Below are positions 45,687-54,323 of a stretch of 64,000 nt of DNA, in pieces. A program made the translations under genes and the position numbers. The notes under the pieces were generated by a model. That model was given only the letters and a program-made list of their open reading frames with translations. It searched no databases and was not told the DNA's origin. The DNA is from Phycisphaeraceae bacterium (GTDB taxonomy: Bacteria; Planctomycetota; Phycisphaerae; Phycisphaerales; UBA1924), in the NCBI GenBank assembly GCA_021297895.1, contig JAJTHN010000017.1:1-64000 (forward strand), given 5' to 3'. Position 1 is the first letter of the stretch, and each line of letters begins with the position of its first letter.

Positions 45687-46232
45687 ATGAGCGGACCGCC
45701 GACTCCAGCATCGCCATCGCCGAACGAGCCGAACGCACAGGCCGCGCACGCCGTAAGCCGATCGATCCCGGGCATGTCCCGGCGGGCGGCCCGTCGGCTT
45801 GTGCTCCTTGGGCTGCTGGTGGCGATCCTCGGGATCGTGCCGATCGTTCTTGTTCAGATCAGCCGATTCGTCGGCGTGGTGTACAGCGATGGCGCGGGTA
45901 GGCTGCGGGGTCTGCTCGACGCCGGCTGGTCCGAGGCGCTGCTCTGGCCACCGAGCAGGCCCGCAGAGGGCGTTCATGTTGTTCGGCGGGATGCGACCAA
46001 AGGGTGGATCGTGATCGCGGGCTCGCCCCATTCGCCGCAGTACGTTCAGAGCACGCATCTGACCGGCTTGTCTTTGCTGCCGACGGGACTGGGTGGCATG
46101 CTGGTCGTGATCGGCACGCTTGTGCTGCGTCGACCCGGTCGCGGCCAGTGTCCGCATTGCGGCTACAGCCGCGCGGGGCTGGAGCCCTCGGCGCTGTGCC
46201 CCGAGTGCGGCCGCGGCCCGATGCAGGCCTAG
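45687..46232 (+). CDS. Membrane protein with C-terminal zinc ribbon
   Basis: 181 residues from the ATG at 45687 (an ATG at 45648 is possible). Two hydrophobic segments: about 36-58 ([20 protein letters not shown]) and about 132-150. A CX2C pair ([10 protein letters not shown]) and a second pair (CPECGRGP) at the C-terminus form a zinc ribbon, a common planctomycete pattern for short membrane proteins. Function unknown. It is divergent from the AAA+ ATPase gene across 116 bases and convergent with the cysteine desulfurase gene, 12 bases away. Confidence 0.75.
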   Translation: MSGPPTPASPSPNEPNAQAAHAVSRSIPGMSRRAARRLVLLGLLVAILGIVPIVLVQISRFVGVVYSDGAGRLRGLLDAGWSEALLWPPSRPAEGVHVVRRDATKGWIVIAGSPHSPQYVQSTHLTGLSLLPTGLGGMLVVIGTLVLRRPGRGQCPHCGYSRAGLEPSALCPECGRGPMQA

Positions 46233-46244
46233 CGAACGGCGACA

Positions 46245-47480
46245 TCACTGCGCGTGCGATGGTCCGAGCAGCGTTGAGCCCGATAGCCGTGAGACACTGG
46301 CGACGATGATCTCGATCGCGCGGTCGATGTCGAAGCTCGTGGTGTGTCGCGAGAGCGAGAATCGCACCGAGCCGTGGGCCAACTCCGGCGGCACGCCCAT
46401 GGCCAGGAGCACCGGCGATGGATCGAGCGACCCTGATGAGCACGCGGCGCCCGCGCTGGCCGCAAGACCGCGCTCGCTCATGGCCAGCAGCAGCGCCTCG
46501 GCCTCAAGCCGCGGGAACGCGATGTTCGTGGTGTTCCATAGCCGCGCGTCGCGCGCGGTCGGGCCGTTGATCCGCGAGCCGGGCACCCGCGCGAGCACCG
46601 CCGTCTCGAGCCGATCGCGCAGTGAGGCGAGCCTCTCGCGGACGCCAGCGTCGGCGAGCCACGCGAGCGCCTCGCTCGCGGCGACGCCCGCTCCGACGAT
46701 GCCGGGAACGTTCTCCGTGCCGCCGCGGCGGCCCTGTTCCTGCACGCCGTGGAGCATCGGGCGCAGACGGAATCCCGTGCGTGTCACCAGCACGCCGACG
46801 CCTTTCGGGCCGTGGAACTTGTGCGGCGAGAACGTGACCAGATCCGAGTCGAGCATCGCGCCGCCCGGTGTGCCACCGGTCTGGCTCGGCGACGAGGGAT
46901 CCATCAGAGAGAGGTCCGTGGGCTCTTTGCCGATCCACTGCGTCGCATCGACGTGCATCGCCGCGCCCAGTTCGCGGGCGAGTGTCGTCAGCGCCGCGAC
47001 GGGTTGAATCGCGCCGGTTTCGTTGTTCGCCCATTGCACGCTCATCAGTGCCGCGGGTGTGCCGCGGAGATCGCGTGCGGCCTGCGCGGCGTCGATGACG
47101 CCTTGCGCATCCATCGGCATGTGGACGAGTTCGATCTCGCCCCGGTCGCGCAGGTCGGTCAGCAGTTCGCGCACGGCCGAGTGCTCGATCGCGCTGGTGA
47201 TGACCCGCGGCGGCCGCTCCGGATCACGCACGCGCGACAGCACGCCGCGGATCGATAGGTCGATGGACTCGGTCCCGCCGGAGACAAAAGTGACGCATCG
47301 CGGGCGGACGTTCACCAGTGCCGCGACCTGGGCGCGGGCCAGTTCGACCACGCGCCGCGCCTCCTGCCCGGCTCGGTGAACGCTGGAGGGGTTGTGCCAG
47401 GCGTGCGAAAGGGCGTGCGTCATCGCGTCGATGACCGCGGGCGAGGGCCGCGTCGTGGCGTTGTTGTCCAGATGGATCAC
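46245..47480 (-). CDS. Cysteine desulfurase (NifS/IscS family)
   Basis: 411 residues. PLP-dependent class V aminotransferase fold starting IHLDNNATTRPSP. H100 (SAIEHSA) stacks on PLP, K221 in FSPHKFHGPKG forms the Schiff base, and C347 in SAGAACSSGS is the persulfide cysteine on the family's flexible loop. QEQGRRGGTENVPGIVG is also diagnostic. It takes sulfur from cysteine for Fe-S cluster or thio-cofactor assembly. No iscU or tRNA thiolation gene lies next to it, so the exact branch (NifS or IscS) is not set. Confidence 0.95.
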   Translation of the reverse strand: MIHLDNNATTRPSPAVIDAMTHALSHAWHNPSSVHRAGQEARRVVELARAQVAALVNVRPRCVTFVSGGTESIDLSIRGVLSRVRDPERPPRVITSAIEHSAVRELLTDLRDRGEIELVHMPMDAQGVIDAAQAARDLRGTPAALMSVQWANNETGAIQPVAALTTLARELGAAMHVDATQWIGKEPTDLSLMDPSSPSQTGGTPGGAMLDSDLVTFSPHKFHGPKGVGVLVTRTGFRLRPMLHGVQEQGRRGGTENVPGIVGAGVAASEALAWLADAGVRERLASLRDRLETAVLARVPGSRINGPTARDARLWNTTNIAFPRLEAEALLLAMSERGLAASAGAACSSGSLDPSPVLLAMGVPPELAHGSVRFSLSRHTTSFDIDRAIEIIVASVSRLSGSTLLGPSHAQ

Positions 47481-47611
47481 GCGGAATCGTAGTGGTTTCC
47501 TGAGGCGATGAGAATTTTTTTGTTGATGGTGAAAGACGCCGCTGCGTCGCGTGCATCCATGGTGTCGGCGTGAGGCACGCCAACGAACAACCCCTTTCGA
47601 GGAGAAGAGAA

Positions 47612-48331
47612 ATGACCGCTCGCAGCACCATCGTCCGTCTCGCGTCCGCCACCCTTGCTCTGGCCGCCCTTTCCGGAACCGCCAGCGCCGCGGTGTTCTT
47701 CGACGGCGTGTTCAACCCCGCCGACTGGTCGCTGACGGTCTCCACCAACGCGTCGGGCGCGGGCAGCACGGTGCAGGCCAACCAGATTCCCGCCGGCGGC
47801 AACCCGCTGGAGTATCGACGCATCCGGAACAATCTGGTCGTGTCCAGCGCGGGCAACGGCTTTGTCACCGGTGTGCACATGAACGCCAACTCGTTCTACA
47901 CCCCCAGCAGCCAGGGCGCGATCAGCAGCATCAACTACAGCGAGGACTCGATCGCCTTCTCAGGGCCCGGCAACGTGCAGGGCGGCGGCCTGGCGATCAT
48001 CCAGGGCGGGCGGACGTACGTTCAGCGACTGCCGATCTTCGTGATGCCCCTGCCCGCGTTCAGCACCTGGACCGCGCAGAGCACCGTCATCACCGCGTCG
48101 GACATGTACGAACTTGACAACACGGGCAGCTTCCTGCCCTTTAGTAACCCGGACTTCACCATCGCCGGGACGATCATGCAGTTCGGCTTCTGGCGCGGCA
48201 ACTCGGCGAACCAGAACGTGAACACCGATGCCGGCATCGACAACTGGCGCGTCGAGGTCATCCCGACCCCCGCCGCGGCGAGCCTGCTGATGGGCGCGGG
48301 CGTGCTGGCGGCACGCCGCCGTCGGGCCTGA
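47612..48331 (+). CDS. Secreted protein with PEP-CTERM-like sorting signal
   Basis: 239 residues from the ATG at 47612 (GAGGAG 7 bases away). A signal peptide (1-26, ending SGTASA) leads into a beta-rich domain (about 27-215; FFDGVFNPADWSLTV, NWRVEVIP). The C-terminus has the tripartite sorting pattern: short Pro motif IPTPAA, a hydrophobic helix SLLMGAGVLAA, and RRRRA. In planctomycetes this marks exosortase-type substrates for export and surface processing. The role is unknown. A terminator hairpin stands 110 bases downstream. Confidence 0.85.
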   Translation: MTARSTIVRLASATLALAALSGTASAAVFFDGVFNPADWSLTVSTNASGAGSTVQANQIPAGGNPLEYRRIRNNLVVSSAGNGFVTGVHMNANSFYTPSSQGAISSINYSEDSIAFSGPGNVQGGGLAIIQGGRTYVQRLPIFVMPLPAFSTWTAQSTVITASDMYELDNTGSFLPFSNPDFTIAGTIMQFGFWRGNSANQNVNTDAGIDNWRVEVIPTPAAASLLMGAGVLAARRRRA

Positions 48332-48440
48332 TCCGCTCGTCCCTCGTCCCGCGTCTCCTCTCTCCAAGGACCGCAGGACGCTCGATCTCTCCAAGCGTCG
48401 GCCTCTCCACCGACGTGACAGCATGGGCACAAAGTTCGAA

Positions 48441-48473
48441 GCGGCCGACTCCAACGGGTCGGCCGCTTTCTTT
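48441..48473 (+). terminator. Rho-independent terminator after the PEP-CTERM-like gene
   Basis: A perfect 9-bp stem (GCGGCCGAC / GTCGGCCGC) with an 8-base loop is followed by TTTCTTT. It lies between convergent genes and can also serve the minus-strand ABC-F gene ending at 48506. Confidence 0.85.
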
Positions 48474-48505
48474 GGCGACCGGTTCGCACCACGTTCACGA
48501 GCGTT

Positions 48506-50431
48506 TCAGCCCTCGAGCTCCTGCCAGCGTGCGTACAGCCGGGCGACCTCGCCCTGTGCCGCGGTCATCGCCTTGCAAGCCTCGTCGAGCTTCCGCCGAT
48601 CCGCCAGCACCGCGGGATCGTTCATCGCCTTCTCGAGCCGCTGCACCTCCCCCTCGGCTTTGGCGATGTTCGCCTCCATCCCGTCGAGCTCCTTCTGCTC
48701 CTTGAACGAGAGTTTCTTCTTCGCGGCCGCCGCGGCGGGCTTGGGCGAACCGGCCGATCCGCCCGCGGGCTGCGGGGTCTGTGTGGTCTGTGTCTGCGCG
48801 GCGGCCGCGGCGGGCTTGGTCTTGGCGAGCTGGCGGAGCCGCGCCTGCACGCTGACGTACTGCAGGTAGTCGGCGTAATAGTGCGCGCCGCCCTCGCCAT
48901 CGAGCACCAGCACACGGTTGGCCAGTCGCTCGAGCATCGCGCGATCGTGCGTGACCAGCAGCACCGCGCCGGGGAACTCCTCGAGGCTCTCCTCGAGCAC
49001 CTCCAGCGTGGGAATGTCCAGATCGTTCGTCGGCTCGTCGAGCACCAGCACGTCCGCCGGCGCGAGCATGAGCAGCGCCAGGTGCACACGCGCACGCTCG
49101 CCGCCGCTGAGCGTCGCGATGGGGCTGCGCAGCTGGTCCTTGGAGAACAGGAACATCGCGGCGTACGTCGCGACGTGAATCTGGCGATCCCGATAGATCA
49201 CGCTGTCCGTCGGCGAGATCGTCTCGCCGAGGGTCATCTCCGGATCCAGTTCCGTCCGGTGCTGGCTGAAGACCACGACACGCAGCTTGTCGGCACGCTG
49301 AACGGTGCCGAGTTTCGGCGCGCTCCGCGGCAGCTCGTGCTCGATGGACTTGGCCTCGGCGATCGCTTCCTCGCTCGGCGGGTCGCTCTCGAGCTCGCCG
49401 GTCAGGACCTTGATCAGCGTGCTCTTGCCGCTGCCGTTCGGGCCCATGAGCCCAAGCTTGGTGCCCGGCGAGAGAATGACATCGACATCGCGAAAGAGCG
49501 TGCGACCGCCCAGCGCCTTGCTCACGCCGCGGGCCACGAGCAGCTTCTGCGTCCGCCGATCGGTACTGGCAAAGTCGATCGCCGCGGCCTTCGGCGGGGC
49601 GTTGCGCAGTTTCAGTGCGGCCAGTTCATCAATGCGAGCGAGAGATGCGTCGATCCGGCTTTTGCTCTTGGTCCGTCGGGCCTTGGCCCCGCGCGCCAGC
49701 CAACGCAGATCATCCTTGACCTGCCCCGCAAGGGCCTGCTGCTGACGCTGCTGGCCCTGAAGGAACTCATCCTTGCGGAAGAGGAACTCCTCCAGCCCAC
49801 CCTGCACGCTGAATGTTCCTTCGGGATACGCGCCGGACAGCTCGATGATCCGCGATGCGCACGATTCCAGGAACAGCCGATCGTGCGTGATCACGATGCT
49901 GGCGAACTCGCCAGACTTGAGCGTGTCCTCCAGCCACTCGATCCCCTCGACGTCCAGGTGGTTCGTCGGCTCGTCGAGCATGAGAAGATCCGGCTCCCGC
50001 GCGAGCGCCCGGCAGATGCTCAGCCGCTTGCGCTGCCCGCCCGACAGCACCGATGTCGGCTTGGACAGATCGTCGAACCCGACCCGGTACAGCGCCATCT
50101 CCGCCGCCATCTCGAACTCGTGCTCATCGTGCATGTGCGCCGGCGGCGCGGCACGCACCGCGTCCAGCACCGCCGACAGCAGCGTCGAGCCCGCGGGAAA
50201 CTCATCGCTCTGCGCGACATACGCGCTCCGCAGCCCCTTCCGCGGCGTGATCGTCCCCTCGTCAAAGTGCTCCAGCCCTGCGAGCATCTTCAGCAGCGTG
50301 CTCTTGCCCGCGCCGTTCGGCCCGATCAGCGCCACACGCTCGCGATCCTCCACGCTCATCGAGACGCCGGTAAACAGCGTCCGCGGCCCGAAGTGCTTGC
50401 CGATGTCACGCGCGGTCAGAAGGTTCGCCAT
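48506..50431 (-). CDS. ABC-F family ATPase
   Basis: 641 residues from the ATG at 50431 (GGAGGG 7 bases upstream). Two ABC domains without membrane segments: first Walker A GPNGAGKS, signature LSGGQRKRL, Walker B DEPTNHLD; second Walker A GPNGSGKS, signature LSGGERARV, Walker B DEPTNDLD. A linker of about 80 residues (QGQQRQQQALAGQVKDDLRW onward) is the P-site tRNA interaction motif region. The C-terminal extension (about 540-641) is a charged coiled coil like that of Uup. ABC-F proteins act on the ribosome to relieve stalling or give antibiotic protection. Confidence 0.93.
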   Translation of the reverse strand: MANLLTARDIGKHFGPRTLFTGVSMSVEDRERVALIGPNGAGKSTLLKMLAGLEHFDEGTITPRKGLRSAYVAQSDEFPAGSTLLSAVLDAVRAAPPAHMHDEHEFEMAAEMALYRVGFDDLSKPTSVLSGGQRKRLSICRALAREPDLLMLDEPTNHLDVEGIEWLEDTLKSGEFASIVITHDRLFLESCASRIIELSGAYPEGTFSVQGGLEEFLFRKDEFLQGQQRQQQALAGQVKDDLRWLARGAKARRTKSKSRIDASLARIDELAALKLRNAPPKAAAIDFASTDRRTQKLLVARGVSKALGGRTLFRDVDVILSPGTKLGLMGPNGSGKSTLIKVLTGELESDPPSEEAIAEAKSIEHELPRSAPKLGTVQRADKLRVVVFSQHRTELDPEMTLGETISPTDSVIYRDRQIHVATYAAMFLFSKDQLRSPIATLSGGERARVHLALLMLAPADVLVLDEPTNDLDIPTLEVLEESLEEFPGAVLLVTHDRAMLERLANRVLVLDGEGGAHYYADYLQYVSVQARLRQLAKTKPAAAAAQTQTTQTPQPAGGSAGSPKPAAAAAKKKLSFKEQKELDGMEANIAKAEGEVQRLEKAMNDPAVLADRRKLDEACKAMTAAQGEVARLYARWQELEG

Positions 50432-50624
50432 AGAGAGCCCTCCGCGCGGGCGGAGGAAGTGTCCAGAAAGAGGTCTGTCGGACTCGGGCCGTCCGTATAA
50501 GAAGTGATGGTCTTGGCGGACGACGATGTTGAGGGCCTCTCGGAGTATGCGAGAGTCGCATTGACTCCTGCCACGCTCCGACTGAGGCGCGACGGACAGA
50601 ACGCCAACGGCCCCCGTCGCCCCC

Positions 50625-52073
50625 TCACTTCGCCCCCGCCCCCACGCTGATGCCCACCGGAACAAACGTCCGCTTCACCCGCGCCTCGAACTCCTGCGGG
50701 TACTTGTTCATGATCGTCCGCACGGCCCAGTTGTTCCCGTCCGCCAGGCCGCAGATCGTCGTGCCGGGCATCGTGCCCATGCTCGTGGCGATCTCCAGCG
50801 CAAGGTCAAGGTCCTTCGTCTTGGCCGCGCCGCTCTCGATCCGCGTCAGCAACTGGTACAGCCAACCGCTGCCCTCGCGGCACGGCGTGCACTGTCCGCA
50901 GCTCTCGTGCTTGTAGAACCGCGCGATGTTCCGCGCAACGGCCACCATATCCGTGTCCTCGTCGAACACCGTCGGGCATGCCGTGCCGAGGCCCAGAACG
51001 TTGTACTTGCGACCGATGTCGAAGTCCATCTCCGCGTCCATCTGGTCCGGCCCGAGCACCCCCATGCTGATCCCGCCGGCGATCGCGCCCTTGAACTTCT
51101 TGCCGTTGCGCATCCCGTTGCAGTAGTCCTTGCTCTCGATCAGCACGCGCAGCGGAATGCCCAGGTCGCACTCGTACACGCCCGGGCGGTTCACGTGCCC
51201 GCTCACGCCCATGAGCTTCGTGCCCCAGCTCGCCGGCGCGCCGGCAAACGTCGAGTCGCAGCCCTGCTTGCTGAACCACTCCCAGCCCATCTCCATGATG
51301 CTCGGCACGTGCGCGAGCGTCTCGACGTTGTTGATGATCGTCGGACGCGCAAAGAGGCCCTTGATCGCCGGGAACGGCGGCTTGTTGCGGGGCCAGCCGC
51401 GCTTGCCCTCGATGGACTCGAGCAGGCCCGTCTCTTCGCCGCAGATGTACGCGCCCGCGCCGCGGTGCAGGTGCACATCCAGCCCCCACGCCTGATCGCG
51501 ATTCTTCGTGCGCGTGCCCTGTAGCAGGCCCTGCTTGCCGAAGATCCCGCGCTCGTAGCACTCGCGGATGGCCTTCTCCATCACCTTGGCCTGGTGGTGA
51601 TACTCGCCGCGGATGTAGAAGTACGCGGTCTGAATGCGGCACGCGTAGCAGGCGATCGCGATGCCCTCCAGCACGCTGTGCGGATCGAAGTCCATCAGCA
51701 GCCGGTCCTTGAACGACGCCGGCTCGCTCTCGTCGGCGTTGATCGCCAGGTATCGCTGCCCGCCGTCGCCGTTCGCGTCGGGCTTGGGCAGGAACGACCA
51801 CTTCATGCCCGCCGGGAAGCCCGCACCGCCGCGCCCGCGCAGCACCGCCTTCTTGACATGCTCGACGACCTCATCGGGCGTCATCGTCGTGATCGTCTTG
51901 CGCAGCGACTCATACCCGCCCAGCGTGCCCGCGCCGGTGTTCGCCGGCGGACGCAGATACTCGTCCAGCCAGACGGTGTGACGATCTTTCGGGTTGCCGT
52001 GCGGCCAGCAGGGGATGCGCCGGGTCAACACCGGGTACGTCGTCTTGGCTGTCCAACTCGCTGTCGGGCTCAT
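50625..52073 (-). CDS. nuoF: NADH-quinone oxidoreductase subunit F (NuoF)
   Basis: 482 residues from the ATG at 52073 (AAGGA 7 bases away). It has the NADH/FMN site (RGRGGAGFPAGMKW), AINADESEPASFKDR, GAGAYICGEETGLLESIEG, and the N3 4Fe-4S motif CGQCTPC with a later cysteine in TTICGL. This is the NADH-binding subunit of complex I or of related diaphorase modules. It is somewhat longer than NuoF of E. coli (about 445). No nuoE or nuoG is adjacent; the upstream 566 bases hold no gene. Confidence 0.94.
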   Translation of the reverse strand: MSPTASWTAKTTYPVLTRRIPCWPHGNPKDRHTVWLDEYLRPPANTGAGTLGGYESLRKTITTMTPDEVVEHVKKAVLRGRGGAGFPAGMKWSFLPKPDANGDGGQRYLAINADESEPASFKDRLLMDFDPHSVLEGIAIACYACRIQTAYFYIRGEYHHQAKVMEKAIRECYERGIFGKQGLLQGTRTKNRDQAWGLDVHLHRGAGAYICGEETGLLESIEGKRGWPRNKPPFPAIKGLFARPTIINNVETLAHVPSIMEMGWEWFSKQGCDSTFAGAPASWGTKLMGVSGHVNRPGVYECDLGIPLRVLIESKDYCNGMRNGKKFKGAIAGGISMGVLGPDQMDAEMDFDIGRKYNVLGLGTACPTVFDEDTDMVAVARNIARFYKHESCGQCTPCREGSGWLYQLLTRIESGAAKTKDLDLALEIATSMGTMPGTTICGLADGNNWAVRTIMNKYPQEFEARVKRTFVPVGISVGAGAK

Positions 52074-52639
52074 GCACCGTTCCTTCGCGCTCTGGGCGCG
52101 CACTGCTCAACCCGGCCCGAGCGCAACAAAGAGGTGGTGGGCACGCGGCCCATCGCTCGCCGAGTTCTGACGCACGCATGGTAGTCAACTCCGCACCGAG
52201 ATCACCCGCCCGCCGCGATGGGCAACCGTGAGACCATCTTGCACGCGCGCTCAAGACGCCGCGGCGACGACGAAGTCGCGCCCTCGCGCCGCTGCGATCA
52301 CCCGACCGGGGCCCCCGCAGACCCCGTCATCCACCCGCCATCCACAGCCCGGGCCGATGGCCATGCTCCGATCCCGTGTGACTGACAACGCCCTGTCAGC
52401 GGCCATCTAAGGCCATGAAGCACAGAAACTTGCGATCGTTCGCGGGCGCGTTTGTGGCCCCATTCGTGCGAATACCAAACAAACACCTTGCAAGCAGGTG
52501 GACGCGCAGCAACACTCCCCTCGTGCCCCGCGCAGCGTGCGCGGCGGCCAGTTCGGTGCGCGACGGATCGCCACCACATCCGTTCCGTCAGCGGCGCCTC
52601 GTCGGCAGGCCATCGACCGGGCGCGGGGAGTGACTGAGC
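52074..52639. other. 566-bp intergenic region without a supported gene
   Basis: This gap separates divergent nuoF (minus) and the tandem-HTH gene (plus). No open frame in it has a credible start site and protein-like sequence. It contains a group of inverted repeats (described separately) and must hold the promoter of the packaging operon. I could not place -35/-10 boxes reliably in such GC-rich sequence. Confidence 0.6.
52382..52500. promoter_or_regulatory. Cluster of three short inverted repeats upstream of the packaging operon
   Basis: Three perfect inverted repeats lie within 119 bases: CTGACA-6-TGTCAG at 52382-52399, ATTCG-TG-CGAAT at 52462-52473, and CACCT-7-AGGTG at 52484-52500. They are 140-258 bases ahead of the ATG of the tandem-HTH gene. 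Short perfect dyads in a divergent promoter region are typical operator sites. Regulator unknown; the function is inferred. Confidence 0.45.
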
Positions 52640-53338
52640 ATGTTCCACACGTCGTCCGATCGTTCCGTGTCTCCGATCGCGCCACCCGCCATCGACCCGT
52701 CGCCGCACGCCGAGCCGCCCGCTCGCACCGGTGCCTCGCGCCGGCGACGCGCGGCACGCGTTCACCAACCGAGCGACTTTCTCGCCCGTCGCCGCCGCCG
52801 TCAGCAGCAGGCCAGGCGTCACGCCGAAGGGCGCGAACTGGCGGATCAGTACGTCGAGCGTGCCGCGGCCCTGCCCAGCCGCGACCGCCAGTTGGTGCTC
52901 GCGGTCTACGAGCGCGGCATGTACATCAAGGACGCCGGCGCCGAGCAGGGGCTGTCGCCAGCGATCGCCGGGCGGCGTCTGGCTCGCCTGACGGCGCGCA
53001 TGAAGAGCCCGACATTCGCGATGGTCCTCTCCCGTCGCGATGAGTGGCCGCGAGAGGTCGCGCGGCTGGCGACGCGCATCTTCCTTCACGGCGTCTCGGC
53101 GCGCGAGTCGGCGGATCTCGAGGGTGTGACGTACTTCCGCGCACGCAAGGTGCAACTGGCGGTGCTGCTGCTGCTCAACCAGCGCCGGGTGCAGCGCGAT
53201 CGCGAGCAGATCCGCCGCGACATGGAGATCCGCTTCGACGATGAGCCCGCCGAGGTCCGCGACCCGATTCTCGACACGCCGTCATCCACATCGCCGCCGT
53301 CGGGCCAATCCCGCCCGCCGCGGCCGACATCACGCTGA
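52640..53338 (+). CDS. Tandem helix-turn-helix protein, first gene of the packaging operon
   Basis: 232 residues, ATG at 52640 with GGGGAG 9 bases upstream. After a basic N-terminus (RRRRAAR and RRRRQQQARR, about 34-60) there are two HTH-like units. The first, about 81-121, starts SRDRQLVLAVYERGMYIKDA and resembles sigma-70 region 4; the second, about 136-180, contains ARESADLEGVTYFRARKVQL. The last 50 residues are acidic then Ser/Pro-rich. In this position it may be the small terminase subunit, which usually has an HTH domain, or a dedicated transcription factor. I cannot decide from sequence. The next gene starts 85 bases downstream. Confidence 0.7.
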   Translation: MFHTSSDRSVSPIAPPAIDPSPHAEPPARTGASRRRRAARVHQPSDFLARRRRRQQQARRHAEGRELADQYVERAAALPSRDRQLVLAVYERGMYIKDAGAEQGLSPAIAGRRLARLTARMKSPTFAMVLSRRDEWPREVARLATRIFLHGVSARESADLEGVTYFRARKVQLAVLLLLNQRRVQRDREQIRRDMEIRFDDEPAEVRDPILDTPSSTSPPSGQSRPPRPTSR

Positions 53339-53423
53339 CCCATCGAACGACTCAGTCGTGATCCGTCGGCCCTCCGCCCGACCTGCCCGCGCACACGCGC
53401 ACGCACCCGCACAGAGCACACGC

Positions 53424-54323
53424 ATGACCACCCCCTCCGCTCGTCACCCCACGTCTTCGTCACATGTCACGCCGCGCACGCACGCGGGCGTCCGTCCCGG
53501 TCATCGAGCGCGCCGCCGGGCGCGACGGCGCGTCGCGCTGAGCACGCGCATCGCCCGTCGCCTGCTGCGGGCCGCGGCGATGCTCGGGATTCAACTTCCG
53601 CCGCGGGACCCGCTGGGCTCGCCACCGCCCGGCGCGGATCCGGCCTCAGGCCCGGTGGCCGATGCGGGCCCTTCACTTCCCGATCGAGTCGCCCGAGACC
53701 TTGACGACCACGCCCTGCCGGGCGTCATCACGCTGCTCAGCGGCCCAAGCGGTGTCGGCAAGAGCCGAGCGCTCCGCGCGTTGCACGCACGGCTGCGGGC
53801 GCGTCGACATCGCGTCGCGATCGTGCACATGCTCCGTCCGTCGCGCGACCGCCGACCGCTCGCGTGCGCCAGCAGCGAGCGGCTCGATCGCTGGCTCGCG
53901 CAGCTCGCCCGCGCGGGCCTTGCCGACGCCGCGTTGCTGCCCGTGCGAGCCCGCGACCTGAGCGACGGGCAGCACGCCCGCCTGCTGGTCGCTCGCGCGA
54001 TGCTCCGCCTGGCTCCGAGTCCGCCCGCCCGTCACGCGGCACGGCCGATCGACTCGCAACCGTCGCCGCTCCCGCCGCCGACGCTCATCATCGACGAGTA
54101 CGCCAGCACCCTCGACCTGCTCACCGCGCGATTGCTGACGATCAGCCTCAGCCGATGGGCGCGGCGATCAGGTGTGCGCATCATCGTCGCGAGCGCCCGC
54201 GATGAACTTGTCCCGGCCCTGCGTCGCGACCTGGCCGCGGCGCACCTGCACGTTCGCATGCTCTCGCACGCGGGTCTCATCTCGGCTGAGCCGCAGCAGG
54301 TTGCAGCGGAGATCAATCCTTGA
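53424..54323 (+). CDS. ABC-type ATPase next to terminase (COG2401-like ATPase half)
   Basis: 299 residues from the ATG at 53424; no strong ribosome site is visible and the frame is open further upstream, so the start is uncertain. An Arg-rich N-terminus (about 28-52) precedes one ABC domain: Walker A GPSGVGKS (107-114), a signature-like LSDGQ (179-183), Walker B LIIDE (221-225) with catalytic E225. The switch (H-loop) histidine position reads SARD (257-260), with Ala where ABC ATPases have His. It lacks membrane segments. In COG2401 proteins an ABC ATPase is fused to a GNAT domain; here the GNAT domain is the next gene, overlapping by 4 bases. Confidence 0.75.
   Translation: MTTPSARHPTSSSHVTPRTHAGVRPGHRARRRARRRVALSTRIARRLLRAAAMLGIQLPPRDPLGSPPPGADPASGPVADAGPSLPDRVARDLDDHALPGVITLLSGPSGVGKSRALRALHARLRARRHRVAIVHMLRPSRDRRPLACASSERLDRWLAQLARAGLADAALLPVRARDLSDGQHARLLVARAMLRLAPSPPARHAARPIDSQPSPLPPPTLIIDEYASTLDLLTARLLTISLSRWARRSGVRIIVASARDELVPALRRDLAAAHLHVRMLSHAGLISAEPQQVAAEINP

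Noticed and set aside
53241-53423. Longer N-terminus for the ABC-type ATPase overlapping the tandem-HTH gene
   Set aside because: The extra residues are Arg/His/Pro-rich shadow sequence of the upstream gene and have no ribosome site.
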